Assembly: GCA_020137815.1 (NCBI GenBank)
Contig: CM035354.1
Span: 7,559,987 to 7,623,986 of the forward strand
DNA length: 64,000 nt
Direction: 5' to 3'
Source: Hormiphora californensis
Lineage: Eukaryota; Ctenophora; Tentaculata; Cydippida; Pleurobrachiidae
The notes under the pieces were generated by a model. The model saw only the letters and a program-made list of their open reading frames with translations. It was not told where the DNA came from and ran no database searches. This document shows positions 21,891 through 34,239 of the stretch, piece after piece; positions within the stretch are counted from its first letter, which is position 1; the number at the start of each line of letters is the position of its first letter. The position numbers were made by a program, and so were the translations under genes.

Positions 21891-23750
21891 ACTCTCTCTC
21901 TCACTCACTCACTCTACATCACATGTAGGCCAGCTGTCAGAACGTCTGCTGTTGAAGACGGAACAAGCCCGGTCTGCCACACGCGAGTCTGTCCGATGTT
22001 GTTGGTAGTTGTCCTCTTTCTCAGAATATTCTATCTATTTGTGTTCCTCACTCACTCTATTCTGTTCATTTCTTATTGGCTGTGTTTTCTCTGTTCTGTT
22101 TTTAATGACAGTGGTCATCCGACATAATTGCCATACCTCGACGAGAAATCCGACCTGAATCTCGACCTGGAATGAGACGCGCATTCGTAGTGAGAGAGAC
22201 ATAAAGACTAACGAGAGAGAAGAGTTGAAGCGCGACATCATTTGCTTACTGCGGCACATCTCTCTGATGCGCGGCTCATTTCTCGTCGGATTTCTCGTCG
22301 GATTTCACGTCGGAATATGTCGGAGGGCCACTGTGACTGGTTTTCTTTGTTTTAATTTACTTCTTTCTCTCCACTGATATCTCTCTTTATTTCTCTCTCT
22401 CTCTCTCTCAAGACTCAATCTACCTCTCTTTCCTTCTCTCTTAATCTCCCTCTTCCTTCTCTCTATCGTTATGGTTGACACAAGCATATCCGGACACATA
22501 TTATAATGTTTGAACGTTCTAGGTTTGTATACTCTCTTGATCATCTCAACACGTCCGTACTATTATTTACACACAATATATCCTGGTTGTATTTTAAGAT
22601 ACAAAAGCAAATAGCTTTCTACATCATCATTCCTTCTCATTGTCTCAGTTAGATTTATAGAAGATTAAAACTATCCTAATGAGTAATGATGTTGGCTGGA
22701 ACAGCTTAGCATCTAAGTGGTTATAATAGTCATTCAGCCTTCAGTACATAATATAATCATGATAAGATTGTCTGTGTTATTGTGTTAGTTGTCTATTGTT
22801 AAAGCTCTTATAATGTACATGTTTATATTAGTTTGTGAAGCTCGTTGTTTGACAGAAAGACAATGCCAGATACCAAGCCTCCATGTGTGTTTATGTGACA
22901 GTGTTTATGTGTGTTAAATTCTGTGTTTGTCTGTATTAGATACACGTGTTTACATGTGTGTTTATACTTGTCAGATACACACTGCCAAAAGAGAGATATT
23001 GTTTACGATCGGTCTGCTGTTGTCTGACGTAGCTGGTGTATCAGAGAGACAACACCGAGACTGAGAGAGACAACATGTTGTCTGACGTAGCTGGTGTATA
23101 TTTTGACGTCTGTTTCCTGGCAGACAACTGTTATACCTGCCATCATACGTCGTTTGTCTTTTTAGTTCTAATTCTAGTTATAAGATTATAGCTCTAAACT
23201 GATATCTCCTAAGAAATAATTTGTCCCAAAGATGATCACTGAACTAACAATCCCCCCAATGTCCCGCCAGTTGTTATGACGAAGGAGTTTGCGACTGTAG
23301 TTGCCACCCATGATTTTGATCCGGCCTCAGTAGGTTTGAACAAGGCCAAGTCTAGAACACTTCTTCTCAAGAAAGGTAAGGTTGATGATAACATGGAAAA
23401 GTTTTGATGTTCTCATCATTTGAAAAACTAAAAAACATCGTATTCGTCATCAACTAAGATTGATATAGAATGCTGCTCTTTATGTTCTTGTCCAATACAA
23501 ATTCGTTTTGAATTAGCCTAGTATTTTTCTAGAACCTACTTTTACACCACGCCCCACATAATTATCATTTCATTGAGTTACTTCTCGGAGCGATATATCA
23601 CATTTCTAACTTGATTTACCTGCAGGGGACCAGTTTAGTGTGTTTAACGTGGGAAATAGGGAATGGTGGGGTGCCCGGGCACATCTGAACAACGTCATCG
23701 GTTATATACCATCAGCTTACGTCAGACCACAGGTGAGCAGTGGGAGAGTG

Positions 23751-23817
<67 letters not shown>

Positions 23818-25536
23818 TGGGAGAGAGAGAGAGTGATTGAGAGAGAGAGGGAGAGATGAGTTAGTGAGCGAGGAAGTAGGAATGTGCGTAACCTGTGACT
23901 TGAGCATTGTGCCCTTTCTGTTATACAGCATTTCTGTGTCATCTCATCTATCGACAGTCTTGTGGAGTCTCTCTCCCTCCTCTTTCTCTCCCTCCTCTTT
24001 CTTTCTCTCTCTATCTCACTCCCTCATCGTATAACCCCACATAGCTTTGTGTGTAGAGTGTAGATGTTACATTTTCCGGTCCACTATTTTGCTCAATTCT
24101 CATCGTTTTACATTGTGACCCCCTTAGTTCCACAGCTGTTATATCACTATACCTCAGTCCTCATAACAGCTGCTGCCATTTTGTTAGAGGTACTATTTCA
24201 TGCATTTGTTGGAATTCTTTCATGGCTCTTGAGTTTTGAAAGTATGTTTTGTTGGGTTCGTATAACAGTTGGTACGATAAGCGAGCTCTTTTTATCTTTT
24301 TATAAATTCTATAGAACAAGATGAGATTAGCGAGAGATGAGAAGGTCAGACAAGTCAGGGAATCTATTTATCATTTAGATTGCCTGAAAGATGTTTGGCG
24401 GCTCTAAAGAGACAGATTGAGATGTGAGAACTGTCAAGAATGACTGTGATGGGACAAAGAGAAGTGCTTATCGATAAATCGCTCTCTCTCTCGCTCTATC
24501 TATCAGTCTCTCTTTCTCTCACTCCCTCCCATATATCTCTATCATCATTTCTGTCACTATCCTATCTAACAGTTGTACTGATACAGGATCGTTTGTACGG
24601 CTCCGTATTCCATGTACTTTGTTCTCACCTTCCATCTAACTACATTTCCATTTTCTCTCATTCCCCCTCATTGTCTCTCTTCCCCTCATTTTCCCTCTCC
24701 CGCTCCTCCCTCTCATTACGTCTCCAGCAGTATTATATATGCCTGGCCTTGTTAGGTATGGCTTTCTCTCAACAGTCGTGGCTCGAGTGTCACGTATTAT
24801 ATGTACCTCTAACTTAGGCTTCACTCTATCTTAGTCCTTCTGTGTTATCTATCTCCTCTTCGCGCGCGAGCTCAGCGCGCGCGAGAGCGGGAGCGAACCG
24901 CGAGCGCGCGCGCGCCTCTCGAGAGCGAGCAAGAGCGCGCACGAGCGGGAGCGAGACCACGAGGCGCGCCCGAAGGCCTAGGAGAGCAAATCCCACACAA
25001 GAGTGAGGGCAACTTCCATATAGTTTACAGGACACATAATAGAAATTCTTGATAGGGTCCAAAGTGGCAGTGAGTGGTGCTTAAAATTCAAATGTGATGA
25101 GGTCATTCCCCTCTCTGCTCTCTATGCCTCTCCGCTTCCACTACCACAACCATGCCAATTTTTAACTACAGGATTCTGGTTGCCGAAGTCTGCAACAGGT
25201 ACTAAGGGAAATGTGACGATGGTATGTCGCCGGAGTTGCAGGCTCTCCTTGCGAAACGAAACAAAATCATTGAAGAGGTACAGTTTGGGTTTAGATCTGT
25301 CAGGCCAATGCAGCTCGACAGCTTGCATTTGCAGATAAAAATCGGAAATGTCTTGCCTTGCCTTGTTCGACCCTGTTTCCCTACGCTCTAGATATAATAG
25401 AGTAGGGTTAGAATATAGCAACTAACACCCCAACCATTTCCAGGACGAAGAACAGAAAGAGGCAGAAGATGCCAAGCCAGAGTTTCACAAGATAAACTTA
25501 AAGAAAACGACCGTTGAAGTCGAGGAAACGTCATAA
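19829..25536 (+). CDS. SH3-domain protein (exon set incomplete)
   Basis: Supported exons: 19829-19923 (start MADLKVEDGFEKELQIRNAA, preceded by TTTTAG acceptor-like sequence), 23271-23375, 23626-23732 and 25444-25536 (stop TAA). Exons 23271 and 23626 join in phase to encode an SH3 domain: ATVVATHDFDPAS, LLLKKGDQFSVFNV, REWWGARAH, GYIPSAYVRP, including the ALYDF-like, WW and GYIPSxY positions that bind proline-rich ligands. The last exon is a short acidic/lysine tail (DEEQKEAEDAKPEFHKI, KTTVEVEETS). The 3.3-kb gap after exon 1 must hide at least one exon because the phases do not match. A candidate is about 21929-22005 (QLSERLLLKTEQARSATRES). It could be a cytoskeletal or signalling adaptor; no orthologue recognised. 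Confidence 0.65.
20417..20498. repeat. (CT)n microsatellite
   Basis: About 80 bp of CT repeats in the large first intron of the SH3 gene. Confidence 0.97.
21831..21886. repeat. (CT)n microsatellite
   Basis: CT run followed by CACTCTCACTCT variants, just before the candidate SH3-gene exon at about 21929. Confidence 0.97.
23753..23809. repeat. (GA)n microsatellite
   Basis: GA run right after the second SH3 exon, continuing as an impure GA/G tract to about 23856. Confidence 0.97.
24859..24985. repeat. GC-rich GAGCGCGC low-complexity block
   Basis: About 125 bp built from GCGCGAG, GAGCGCG and GAGCGGGAGCGA units within an otherwise AT-rich intron. It is strongly CpG-rich. Confidence 0.8.
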
Positions 25537-25747
25537 TCACATCATGAATTTGAGTTTTGAACTACTAAAATCAGAGAGTTTTGCGGGAGTGTTTGAGAGA
25601 GATACAATTGTTTGATATGAACTGTTATTAAACCCCAATGATGAACCAGCTGGCACCAAGTCAATATGATTGTGAGATTTCCGACTTTTTGACAGTGCAG
25701 TGACATCTGTCAGAGCGGAGCGCGCGAGAACTGTGGTCAGAGCATTG

Positions 25748-25969
25748 TAGTGGAAGCTCTTACGGTATTTCCCACGCCTCGTGGGAAAGTTTTTGACCGT
25801 GGGAAAGTTTTCAAACCGTGGGAAAAGAGAGATACATACAATAACATACAAAAAATAATTATTTTTTTAAAGTTATTGTATGTATCTCTCTTTTCCCACG
25901 GTTTGAAAACTTTCCCACGGTCAAAAACTTTCCCACGGGGCGTGGGAAATACCGTAAGAGCTTCCACTA
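25748..25969. mobile_element. Palindromic MITE, TA-flanked
   Basis: Arms starting GTGGAAGCTCTTACGGTATT and ending with its inverse are reverse complements over about 105 bp each side of a short AT-rich centre. The sequence is TAGTGG...CCACTA, consistent with TA target duplication. Repeats of TTTCCCACG occur inside each arm. It interrupts the phrase GTCAGAGCATTG / TTGGCCTGACAG. Confidence 0.88.
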
Positions 25970-25999
25970 TTGGCCTGACAGAGTGACATGCAATTCAAC

Positions 26000-27117
26000 T
26001 GGTAACGCTAACTGCACGATTAACGATATGAATTCTTTTGAATTTTGAGATGTGAATAAAAATGGTTTACATGTTTTAAGTACTGTGTTATTCTCAAGCT
26101 TCAGGGGAAGAGCTGCATCAGATTTTCTGGTCGACATTTGATGCGGAATTTTTGGATCCAATTTGGGTACGCGCAAATACTATGCCGCGCATTACCCGTA
26201 TTGGTAATGCGCGCTCACTTAAATCGAGTGCGGTGTCACTTTTTATGTCTTTAACTTTTTTGGTTTCTTCACTTTCTTTTTGGCTTTCTCAGTTTCTTGT
26301 CTTCGCCTGTAAGACGCCGCCCTCCCTCAGCTGGATGACAGCAGTATAAAATACAGATTTCATACGAAGACCTGTATGAGTGAACCGCGGTACATTCAGA
26401 CCTAGACAGGTTTTTGTTCATTTTAATTTTCAGTTTCACTCGCCAAATTCGGATTAGCCAACAGCCAAGAATAGGGAATAAAAATGCGGAGCTTTTCAAA
26501 TTGATAAAACAAAATTATTGTAACTTATAGGAACATTTCAATGAAAAAAACTGTAAAGATCAGTGGTAGCTCAAAGTGTTCATAAAGTGCAGCCAAGAAT
26601 ACACATTCAAAAGAGTTTCAATTCCTCCCTTTTTAGAAATATAACAGTTAAATTGCCGACTGTGCCACGGACAGATGCGTTCAAAAAGTGCCACGCAGCA
26701 CGCCTTCGAAGTGATGTCATACATCGTATAGAAGTTGCCATACGAATCATATGACGAGAAGGGGTGAATATATCACAGGTATTTGTAGGTTGAAGGATGT
26801 GGATAATTTTCCTTCGAAGGGTCGGCCCATCAGTATTGCTCACAATCTTCCTATCATGTCTGCTCTTCCTGTGAGGTGGGGAAGTTGTTAGCTAAGGGGC
26901 TAAAACCTCTCAGCTAGATGCTCTGTAGATTTCATAATACACAGACACGCATGCTACAACAAAATACAAATACACAAAATCGAGGGGAAAGCTTGGTAGT
27001 TGGGTTAGGGGTATTGCATTAGCAAGGTAAAGACATGCAGGAAATCAATCAGCCATATCACAGAGCATCAGCCAGATACATTATCAGCTAGTTAGTACCT
27101 AACAAGCTAAGGCACAC
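26000..27117. other. Non-coding, no gene seen
   Basis: Sequence between the SH3 gene and the Lys/Glu-rich gene. An AATAAA-like GAATAAAAATGG near 26050 may be the SH3 gene's polyA signal. No supported exon was found. Confidence 0.45.
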
Positions 27118-29252
27118 CTAGGCCACAACAGCTACTTCTGCTGTATTATTTTCCACTACTGCGGCCTCCGTCTTGGATTCTATGACAACGTTGGAGTCAG
27201 CTCCTTCCTCGACAGTGGGTGTATCATTAGCTACTGGCTCCTCGGCCTTAACCTCCTCGGCGGCAGGTTCCTCTGGGGTGTCGGCAGCGGGGGCTTCTTC
27301 TGTGGCAGCGGGGACGGCATCATTGTCGGGGTTCTGAAAAGGGTTGATGTAGAGCTGTCTACTGGTCTGCAGGTTAGGTCTGTCTGGTGTGACTTGTCTG
27401 ACGTGTCATAGAGTCTGTCACTATTTCCTGTTGTCTGTCACTATGTTCTGTTGTCTGTCACTATGTCCGTCCTGTTATCATTTGTTGATGTACCTCTGGT
27501 GCTTCCTCAGCTTTAGGCTCTGGAGCCTTCTTGGACTTCTTAAATCGTCCAAATAGTCGAGCAAAGAAACCAGCCTTTTTGACCTTGGGCTCAGCAGGGG
27601 CCTCTTCTGCGGCAGCTTCCTCCTGGACCTCTGGGGCGGCTTCAGGGGCGGCTTCCTCTGCTGGTGTTTCAGCGGGTTCGGTGGCCTCGGCAGCTGGGGC
27701 AGCAGCCTCTGCCTCAACCTTGGGCTCCTTGTTGGGGAGTGTTATTGCAGGAGATGGGAAATTACTAATTTGAGGGAGTTTTAGGAAGTTTTCAGGGGTA
27801 TTTAGGAAGCTTTCACACTTGCTTTCTCCCACACACACAACACACACAAATTCCCATGTTTAACTGCCAGCGATCACTCTTTCTCACCTATACTGTGTCC
27901 AATAAAACGGACTTTAAAATCACACTAACGCTCACTTCGCACCACTCTACAAGATTGTAATGATATTGGTGAGGCATTATCGATGCATACAGTTCGTGGA
28001 AAATGTGTGTTCATGAACTGCTTTGGTTTGCCAAAGTAGATGAGAATGTGTCTTCTCCAGTGGCCGATAGTCAGAATTCGTGGAAAATTAATGATTCTGT
28101 GAAATATCTGAGTGAGCTCTTACCTTGGCCTTCTTCTTTCTTCTGAAAGAGTCCCTGATTTTGGAGAGAGTGCTTTGTCGTTTCACCGGTTCTCCCTTCT
28201 TTGACTCATCTTCTTTCTCCTTCTCACTCTGTTTCTCTTCTTTCTCCTGATCGAGGGATAAGGGCGGGGATTAGAAAACATGATTAAATATGCGGGTGAT
28301 ATGTCCTTGAATTCAGAGCTTGCAATAATCGGAGAGTATCATGAATCATTGAGAAAAAGACAAATATAAATCTCAGCTTAACATTCCACTACTCAAGAGG
28401 GAACCGACACACACTGATCAATTAGTGTGGGCCTACTTTTGCTTTCTTATTTTTCTTATTTTTCCCCTTTTTAGCCTTTTTCTTTCCCTTTTTGCTGGCC
28501 TGGATCAAAAAAGAAGTGAATCAACGGAAAGAGTAGCTGTACAGCTTGGTATATATGGGAAGAAGATCACAAGATTCACAATTATACACGCTCACAGACA
28601 CAAAAGAAGACCACAATTCAATGCCCTGAACATCAGATAACGAGAATAAAGAAGTGGTGTGTGTAATGAAGAGAGAAAGACAATACACGATAACATACAG
28701 CCTCATCGGCGTCTACATCCTCTACCACCTCCTTCTCATCGTCCTTTTTGGAGTCCTTGTCTGCCTCACTGGGAGCGGTTTCCTTGGAAACGAATTAGAG
28801 TGTTGCCATGGTAACGCATGATGTTACCTATTACACATTTAATCTGCCAACCCGCATATATCTGATATATAGGACTAAATACTGCAGATGTGCATTCTAC
28901 TAGAATTCTACTAGAATTTCTAGAACATTAGGATATGGCATAAATGACCCCTACTCTCGGATCCTCGGAATGCCTCAGGCTTTGGCTAGATTCCATCTAT
29001 ACGGTCTTTGAATATTTTAGCCCAACATTAATATCCTTACCCTCTCCCCAAGTAGAAAGGGCAGGGCTTCACGAACCTCCCCTCCCTCCCCTCCCCGAAA
29101 AGATTAAAGAAGAGATCACCCCCGACCTAAATGAAGAGTTCACAACCCCCTCCCTAAATAAAAAGTTTACACCCTTTCAAACAGCTCACCTCGACAGGTT
29201 CTGCCTTGGTTTCCTCTTGCTGTACGTCTGCTACTGGTGTCTCGTTATCTGC
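27118..29252 (-). CDS. Lys/Glu/Ala-rich disordered protein with basic amphipathic segments (5' end unknown)
   Basis: Six consistent minus-strand exons, all phase 0: 29190-29252, 28699-28782, 28437-28499, 28124-28246, 27494-27727 and 27118-27333, ending at TAG. They give 260 residues. Order: acidic TPVADVQQEETKAEPVE; acidic SKKDDEKEVVEDVDADEA; a lysine block (KKGKKKAKKGKNKKNKKAK); a basic serine-containing segment (VKRQSTLSKIRDSFRRKKK); an Ala/Glu/Pro segment with an amphipathic basic helix (AGFFARLFGRFKKSKK); and an acidic tail. Basic-aromatic helices in an acidic disordered chain resemble MARCKS/BASP-type membrane-binding proteins, but I see no myristoylation start. No first exon was identified. 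It could be an independent gene or the 3' part of the SPEK-repeat gene at 38396-40620, whose exons are also mostly phase 0. Confidence 0.6.
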
Positions 29253-29290
29253 CTGTGAGGGGGGGGGGTGTCAAATGATAAGTTCTCATA

Positions 29291-29344
29291 GTTATCTGCT
29301 CCCCATCTGACCAAACTAGTTTGGTCAGATGGGGAGCAGATAAC
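29291..29344. repeat. 54-bp perfect palindrome
   Basis: GTTATCTGCTCCCCATCTGA... and its exact inverse meet at CTAG. It lies just upstream of the first visible exon of the minus-strand Lys/Glu-rich gene. Confidence 0.95.
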
Positions 29345-30937
29345 TTCTGGGTTGGCAACGATGTGGGGGGTCAAATGAGCTTGAAAAAGGAAAACAAGGA
29401 GAGAGATAATTAGACCTGTATCTCTCTGCTTGCCTCGTGGTCCACAATTCACGTGTCTTACAAGTTACAGTGGTTCAGATAAGGGTGAGGGAGGGCAGGT
29501 ATACGGTTCATAGAAAATCACGTAAAATAAAGAAAGCTCGCATCGGGGCACACACTGACATCACAATAGACAGCTTGTACTATTCACACACTACTGATCA
29601 CACTGACTTGGTACAACTTATACCGTACAAGCCATTGACACACGGTTAGTAATTCACACATACACACTACACACTGCATGCATATTGCATACTCTTCATA
29701 CCATACTTCACAACTGACTGACTTCACGCATGCAGTTCACCCAATACCGGTGGACCGAAAAGTTCCATGACACTATTGGTAGAAACCCACCGGTTCGATA
29801 GTGGAGTTAGAACCTCCGTGTTCAAGATATGCTGCCAACATGATGATGGTGTGTATTTTGACACAACGTATGAACAATTCAAAGTGAAAGAAAGAAAAAG
29901 GAACGTTCTCGAAAGGAGGGGTGTGATTGAATCTAAAGTGGGAAGGGTGCTCTCCATATGGAACACTAGACACCCATTACATACGGCCCGTCTACAACTG
30001 TGTGTGACGTGTCATGGCGACTGCACATGTGTGTGTGACGTGTGTATCTCACAGAGTGTCAATTGCCCTCCTCCTCTATCTCAGAGGTTGGAACTGTGGC
30101 GGCCACCATGAGATGTAAATAATATGGAGGGGAGTGACACACATGTTATATATTGTGTAAATATTGAGGGGGATCCATGATGAGACACTCATGTTATGGA
30201 GGGTGGGAAATTGTACATGTCATATGTTATTGTGAGCCTGAGAAAAATGAACATGCATAATTTCGTGTGACTGAATGAATATAATGAATTATCCTATATG
30301 ATCTCATTCATACAGTTTGAAGTGGCTGGTGATCTAAGGAGCTTTATTCTCCTAGTTCAATAAATCTAAATTCATCGTGCTGGGGGTTTAGGAGTTGGAT
30401 CAGTCCTTCAATATACCCACATAATTCAACATTATATATTTTGTTTTATCCCACAATCCCTCTTGTTCTTCACTCTCTTGTTCTTCACTCATATTCCCGA
30501 CTCATTCAGTATATCGTAGTATTATTATATTATATGCCAAGATAACCGTTACCAAAGTTTAATGAGGTACCTTAACACACAAACACACCGACGATTATAT
30601 AGGGATACTATCCCTATAATAGTCTGTGTTTATAGTCCCAAATTATGGTCAGCTTTCTAAAAATTCGTTTCAATCACTTCTCGTCAGGTGACTCCATTAA
30701 ATTTAAAATCCTCTCGTGACGCATGCTGACCTGACTTTCATCAAATTTCACTTGAATTGTGACGCAGGCTTTTTATTAAATGCCCAATCTAACACAACAA
30801 ATCACTTGCCATAAGGTGGTAACCAATGTCAATGCGACATGATCAACTCGCTCTCTGTCAGTTTCTTTAGCTGATCATGCTACTATAATTATACAATTTC
30901 ATAATGGTAGTTTCATTCAATCGCTCTCACTGTACTG

Positions 30938-31095
30938 CTGGAACACTCATCATTCTCTCACTGGAACACGCGTATCTCTTTCTCTCACTGGAACACGCGT
31001 ATCTCTTTCTCTCACTGGAACACGCGTATCTCTTTCTCTCACAGGAACACTTGTCACTTATCTCTCTCTCTCACTGGAACACTTACGTTAGATCC
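30938..31095. repeat. 27-bp tandem repeat
   Basis: Four to five copies of a unit TCACTGGAACACGCGTATCT plus TTCTC. Edge copies have diverged (CTTGTC, TTACGT). Confidence 0.9.
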
Positions 31096-32785
31096 CATTA
31101 TCTTCTTAAAGCTGCTTCTAAGGTTACTGAGCGAACGGTTGACCTGGAAATGATAGCAAAGATATAGCAACAAAGCACAAAATTAAATGTATTTGAGGGC
31201 AAAAGATCAAAACAAGGTGTATATTTGATATCTGTGTCAGTATGGTTGTGTCTCAGTTCATTGTTTAACACATGTGTGTCAATACCATTTGACAGTTAGT
31301 CATACGATATGTCACGATTACAGTGACATTTGTCACACGAGACACACAGAGTAGTAGCAGACAGTTACACAATAGACTTCAATGTTAGTGTCACACAGCT
31401 AGGGTTACTGATCTGTCACGAATCACATTTTATGTCACAAATCGTTACAAGATTGTCACAGAGAGGAGGAGGATCTGTCTATCACAAGCTAATATCATGA
31501 TATCGTCACATAGATCTATCTAAACTATATATAAAGTGTGGCACTATATACCTGTGAGTCTGATGGTGTGATGGTTTGGTAAGAAAAGAGGGCAGCTGTT
31601 ATCGAGTGAGGGTTTTCTGTTACAGTTACGTCACGTGACAACTGTTCTCAGCCAATGAGCACCGTGTGATATAACTTGAGAGAGAGGGTATACACTAACA
31701 CAGAAAGGGGAGTGAGAGTGGCTTGTTTAGAATAGGAGAGAGTGGGTGTTTCAAAAAAAGAGTTGGGAGAGAGAGAGAGAGAGAAAAGATTAAATAAGGC
31801 CCAACGAGATAACGGTATTCGATTACCGATTTAAGGTGAAGTGCAGACTTTACAGTGGTTTACGTGTCGCGTAGCAGGAAAGTTACAGACGGGGGTGTTC
31901 CCAATCAAGTACCGGCGAGCTAGACTGGCTGGATTATAGTGTATGACCTAACTTGTAACTTGGAAGGGTTTTTTAAATCGTTTCCCTATGGTACAATTTA
32001 TAGAATCTAAGCAGAAAGTATCGTCGACCGTCGTGTTGAAACATATATGCACCAGAAGACCTGATAGGACAAGCTCTAACTGTGTACTAAGCGGGTTGAC
32101 GGGCGCCGCGTTCAAGTGCTAATTACTCAGCTTGTTCAGACTCTCAACAGAATGAAAAGAGCAGGGGAGAAAGTAGAACTGGAGTAATGAGTAGTGTGTC
32201 AACTTGTTCCAAAAGTAAGGAACTTGGAAGTTGAAATGGAGATCTAGCTGGCGCCTTAAAGGAACTTGATTATATAGTTATACAGAAGTGAGGAAAGCAC
32301 TGTATGGATTCTTTCTCTCTCTACTAAAGTCAACGGCAAACACAGTTGGCGTACGATACCATAAATATCAGTTCAGCACTGTATGGATCTCTCCTTTCCG
32401 CGCCCTACGTCAAGGCAGGGAGTACTAAACTAATGTATCGCTCTCACTTTTCTCAAAGGGGATAAAAGTGAGAGACATACTTTTACTAAAAAACCTTGTT
32501 AGAGGGGATCATATCAGTATTCCCTTGGGACCATATATCAGAGAGAAAGGAAGATTGAGATATTTTTTTGAAACTGAGCAGCGTCCTTGCTGGCTGCTCT
32601 TCGATATTATCGCACTGCACCGGTGTTATTGTCGGAAAAAATGGAGAAATAAAAAGTTCCATAGGTACATACGGGATTTTGATTTTGGACCTTAACACTT
32701 CTCACCCATCAATGTAGTTGTTGTTGAAAATATGTAGCATGTTAATGTATGTACATGTACTAACTTACACCTGATTTGTAACAGT

Positions 32786-32786
32786 T

Positions 32787-32835
<49 letters not shown>
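32786..32835. repeat. (CT)n microsatellite
   Basis: About 50 bp of CT repeats. Confidence 0.97.
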
Positions 32836-33090
32836 TCTCCCAAACAAGTAATGCACAGTAGCGTTTCAAAGGTGCCCCAAATGAATCTACTTATAAACTA
32901 TAGAGACTCACTTTGTTTGAGACATGCTCATACGATCTACGACAAGACGCCAATTTGCTGTAACAGTTAACCATATTTTCGTTTTCTCAGTGCAGTGCTA
33001 GGTGAAAGAGTAAGAGAGTGATGGAGAGATAGTCCAGGGTCCAGAGAGAGAGAGAGAATGAGAGAGAGAGAGAGGGAGAGGGAGAGAGAG

Positions 33091-33180
33091 ATGTCGACGT
33101 GTGTAAGAAGTACGTGTGTCACGTCTCCAGCTGTAGAGACCTATAACTCGTACGAGCTCGCTCTGTTCTACTCGTTCGCG
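33091..33180 (+). CDS. Candidate first exon of an unidentified gene
   Basis: ATG followed by 30 codons ending exactly at a strong donor (GCG|GTAAGAG). The peptide ends VETYNSYELALFYSFA. Composition and codon use look coding against the GA-rich background. Possible downstream pieces are about 34390-34420 and 35271-35298, but I could not join them in a convincing frame. Function unknown. Confidence 0.4.
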
Positions 33181-33305
33181 GTAAGAGATAGAGAGAGGGG
33201 AAACTCAAGCACCCCAGCAAAGGAAGACACAGTGTACAATAATGCCGTGAAACAACGAAATGTTTTGCCGAATTCACGGCTTGGGACAATAAACCACTTT
33301 AATCA

Positions 33306-33383
33306 GGAAGCCGGATAGTAAGTCTCCGGTGTCCAAAAACTACTGTAGGTATTGGACACCCGAGACCATATTATCCGGCTTCC
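33306..33383. mobile_element. 78-bp hairpin MITE
   Basis: GGAAGCCGGATAGTAAGTCT and its inverse (TATTATCCGGCTTCC) flank GGTGTCC...GGACACC. Compact fold-back element. Confidence 0.75.
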
Positions 33384-33526
33384 GGGTGGGGGTGTTAAAG
33401 CACGTGTAAAACGTACAAGAAATAGAGAGAAGGAGAGAGAGAAGGAGGGAGAAAGAGCAACCATTTCAAATCAGATATAAGTACATGGAATATCATCAAC
33501 TGACACCCGGCGGGCAAGTGGCCGAG

Positions 33527-33662
33527 TAAAGTGTAAGCGAAACAACAACGAACTGGCTGCGCGTCCCGCAACGTTGCGCATGTGAATCTCTCCGGTGAGA
33601 TCGTTATGCGCAACCAATGCGCGACGCGCAGCCAGTTCGTTGTTGCTTCGCTTTCACTTTAG
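33527..33662. mobile_element. 136-bp hairpin element
   Basis: TAAAGTG(TAA)GCGAAACAAC and its inverse GTTGCTTCGCTTTCACTTTA are the ends, with GAACTGGCTGCGCGTC / GACGCGCAGCCAGTTC inside. Confidence 0.8.
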
Positions 33663-34206
33663 TCAGGTTTATGGCTTAGACGCTTTTATGTCCCAAATCC
33701 AAGTACCGTATGTAAATTTGTCTTTTTTAAATTTTAATATTTCGACAATAGCACCAGTGCAGTGCGACTCTTTAAGAGTACTCCTCTTTAAGGGTACACC
33801 TAGCGTTTTTAAACATCGTTTGCCCAACCAAATGACTTCATAATACTCACAAGAGTTTAGCACATATAAAATGGACGTGAAATATGCAAGGATAGCCTTA
33901 AACTCATGGCTTGTGACAATAAATTACTTTAATCAGGGCGGAGGCCCCCTAATCAGGAAGCCCCAGTAATGTATGCATGTGGGGATAAAATCTTCTAATT
34001 CTCTCTCGGAGACCGATCATCTCTAACAAAGAGCGCACTACGAGAGCGGCGACTAGCGAAAGCCCTAGCAGAAGAGTCCATCGTCTCTGCTCTCTCTCTC
34101 TACTCTCGATCTCCTCTCGCTCTCTCTATCTCTCTCTAACATAACCGCGTCATTCTCTCAATCCTCACAATTAGAGGGAACGAGAAGGGAGAGAGGAGAG
34201 AGAAAG

Positions 34207-34239
<33 letters not shown>

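Larger units (their letters stand above)
29345..33090. other. Intergenic, no supported gene
   Basis: An open frame at 29767-30111 and others have no splice or homology support. A 27-bp tandem array lies at about 30938-31095. Confidence 0.45.

Noticed and set aside
25122-25421. 99-codon minus-strand frame in the last SH3 intron
   Set aside because: No homology or splice sites; overlaps dispersed repeat phrases (GGTCGAACAAGGCAAGG).
26607-26843. 78-codon minus-strand frame
   Set aside because: No recognisable domain, no splice context, and no neighbouring exon in phase.
30938-31095. Direct repeats considered as a CRISPR-like array
   Set aside because: Units are contiguous 27-bp tandem copies with no spacers, in eukaryotic DNA.
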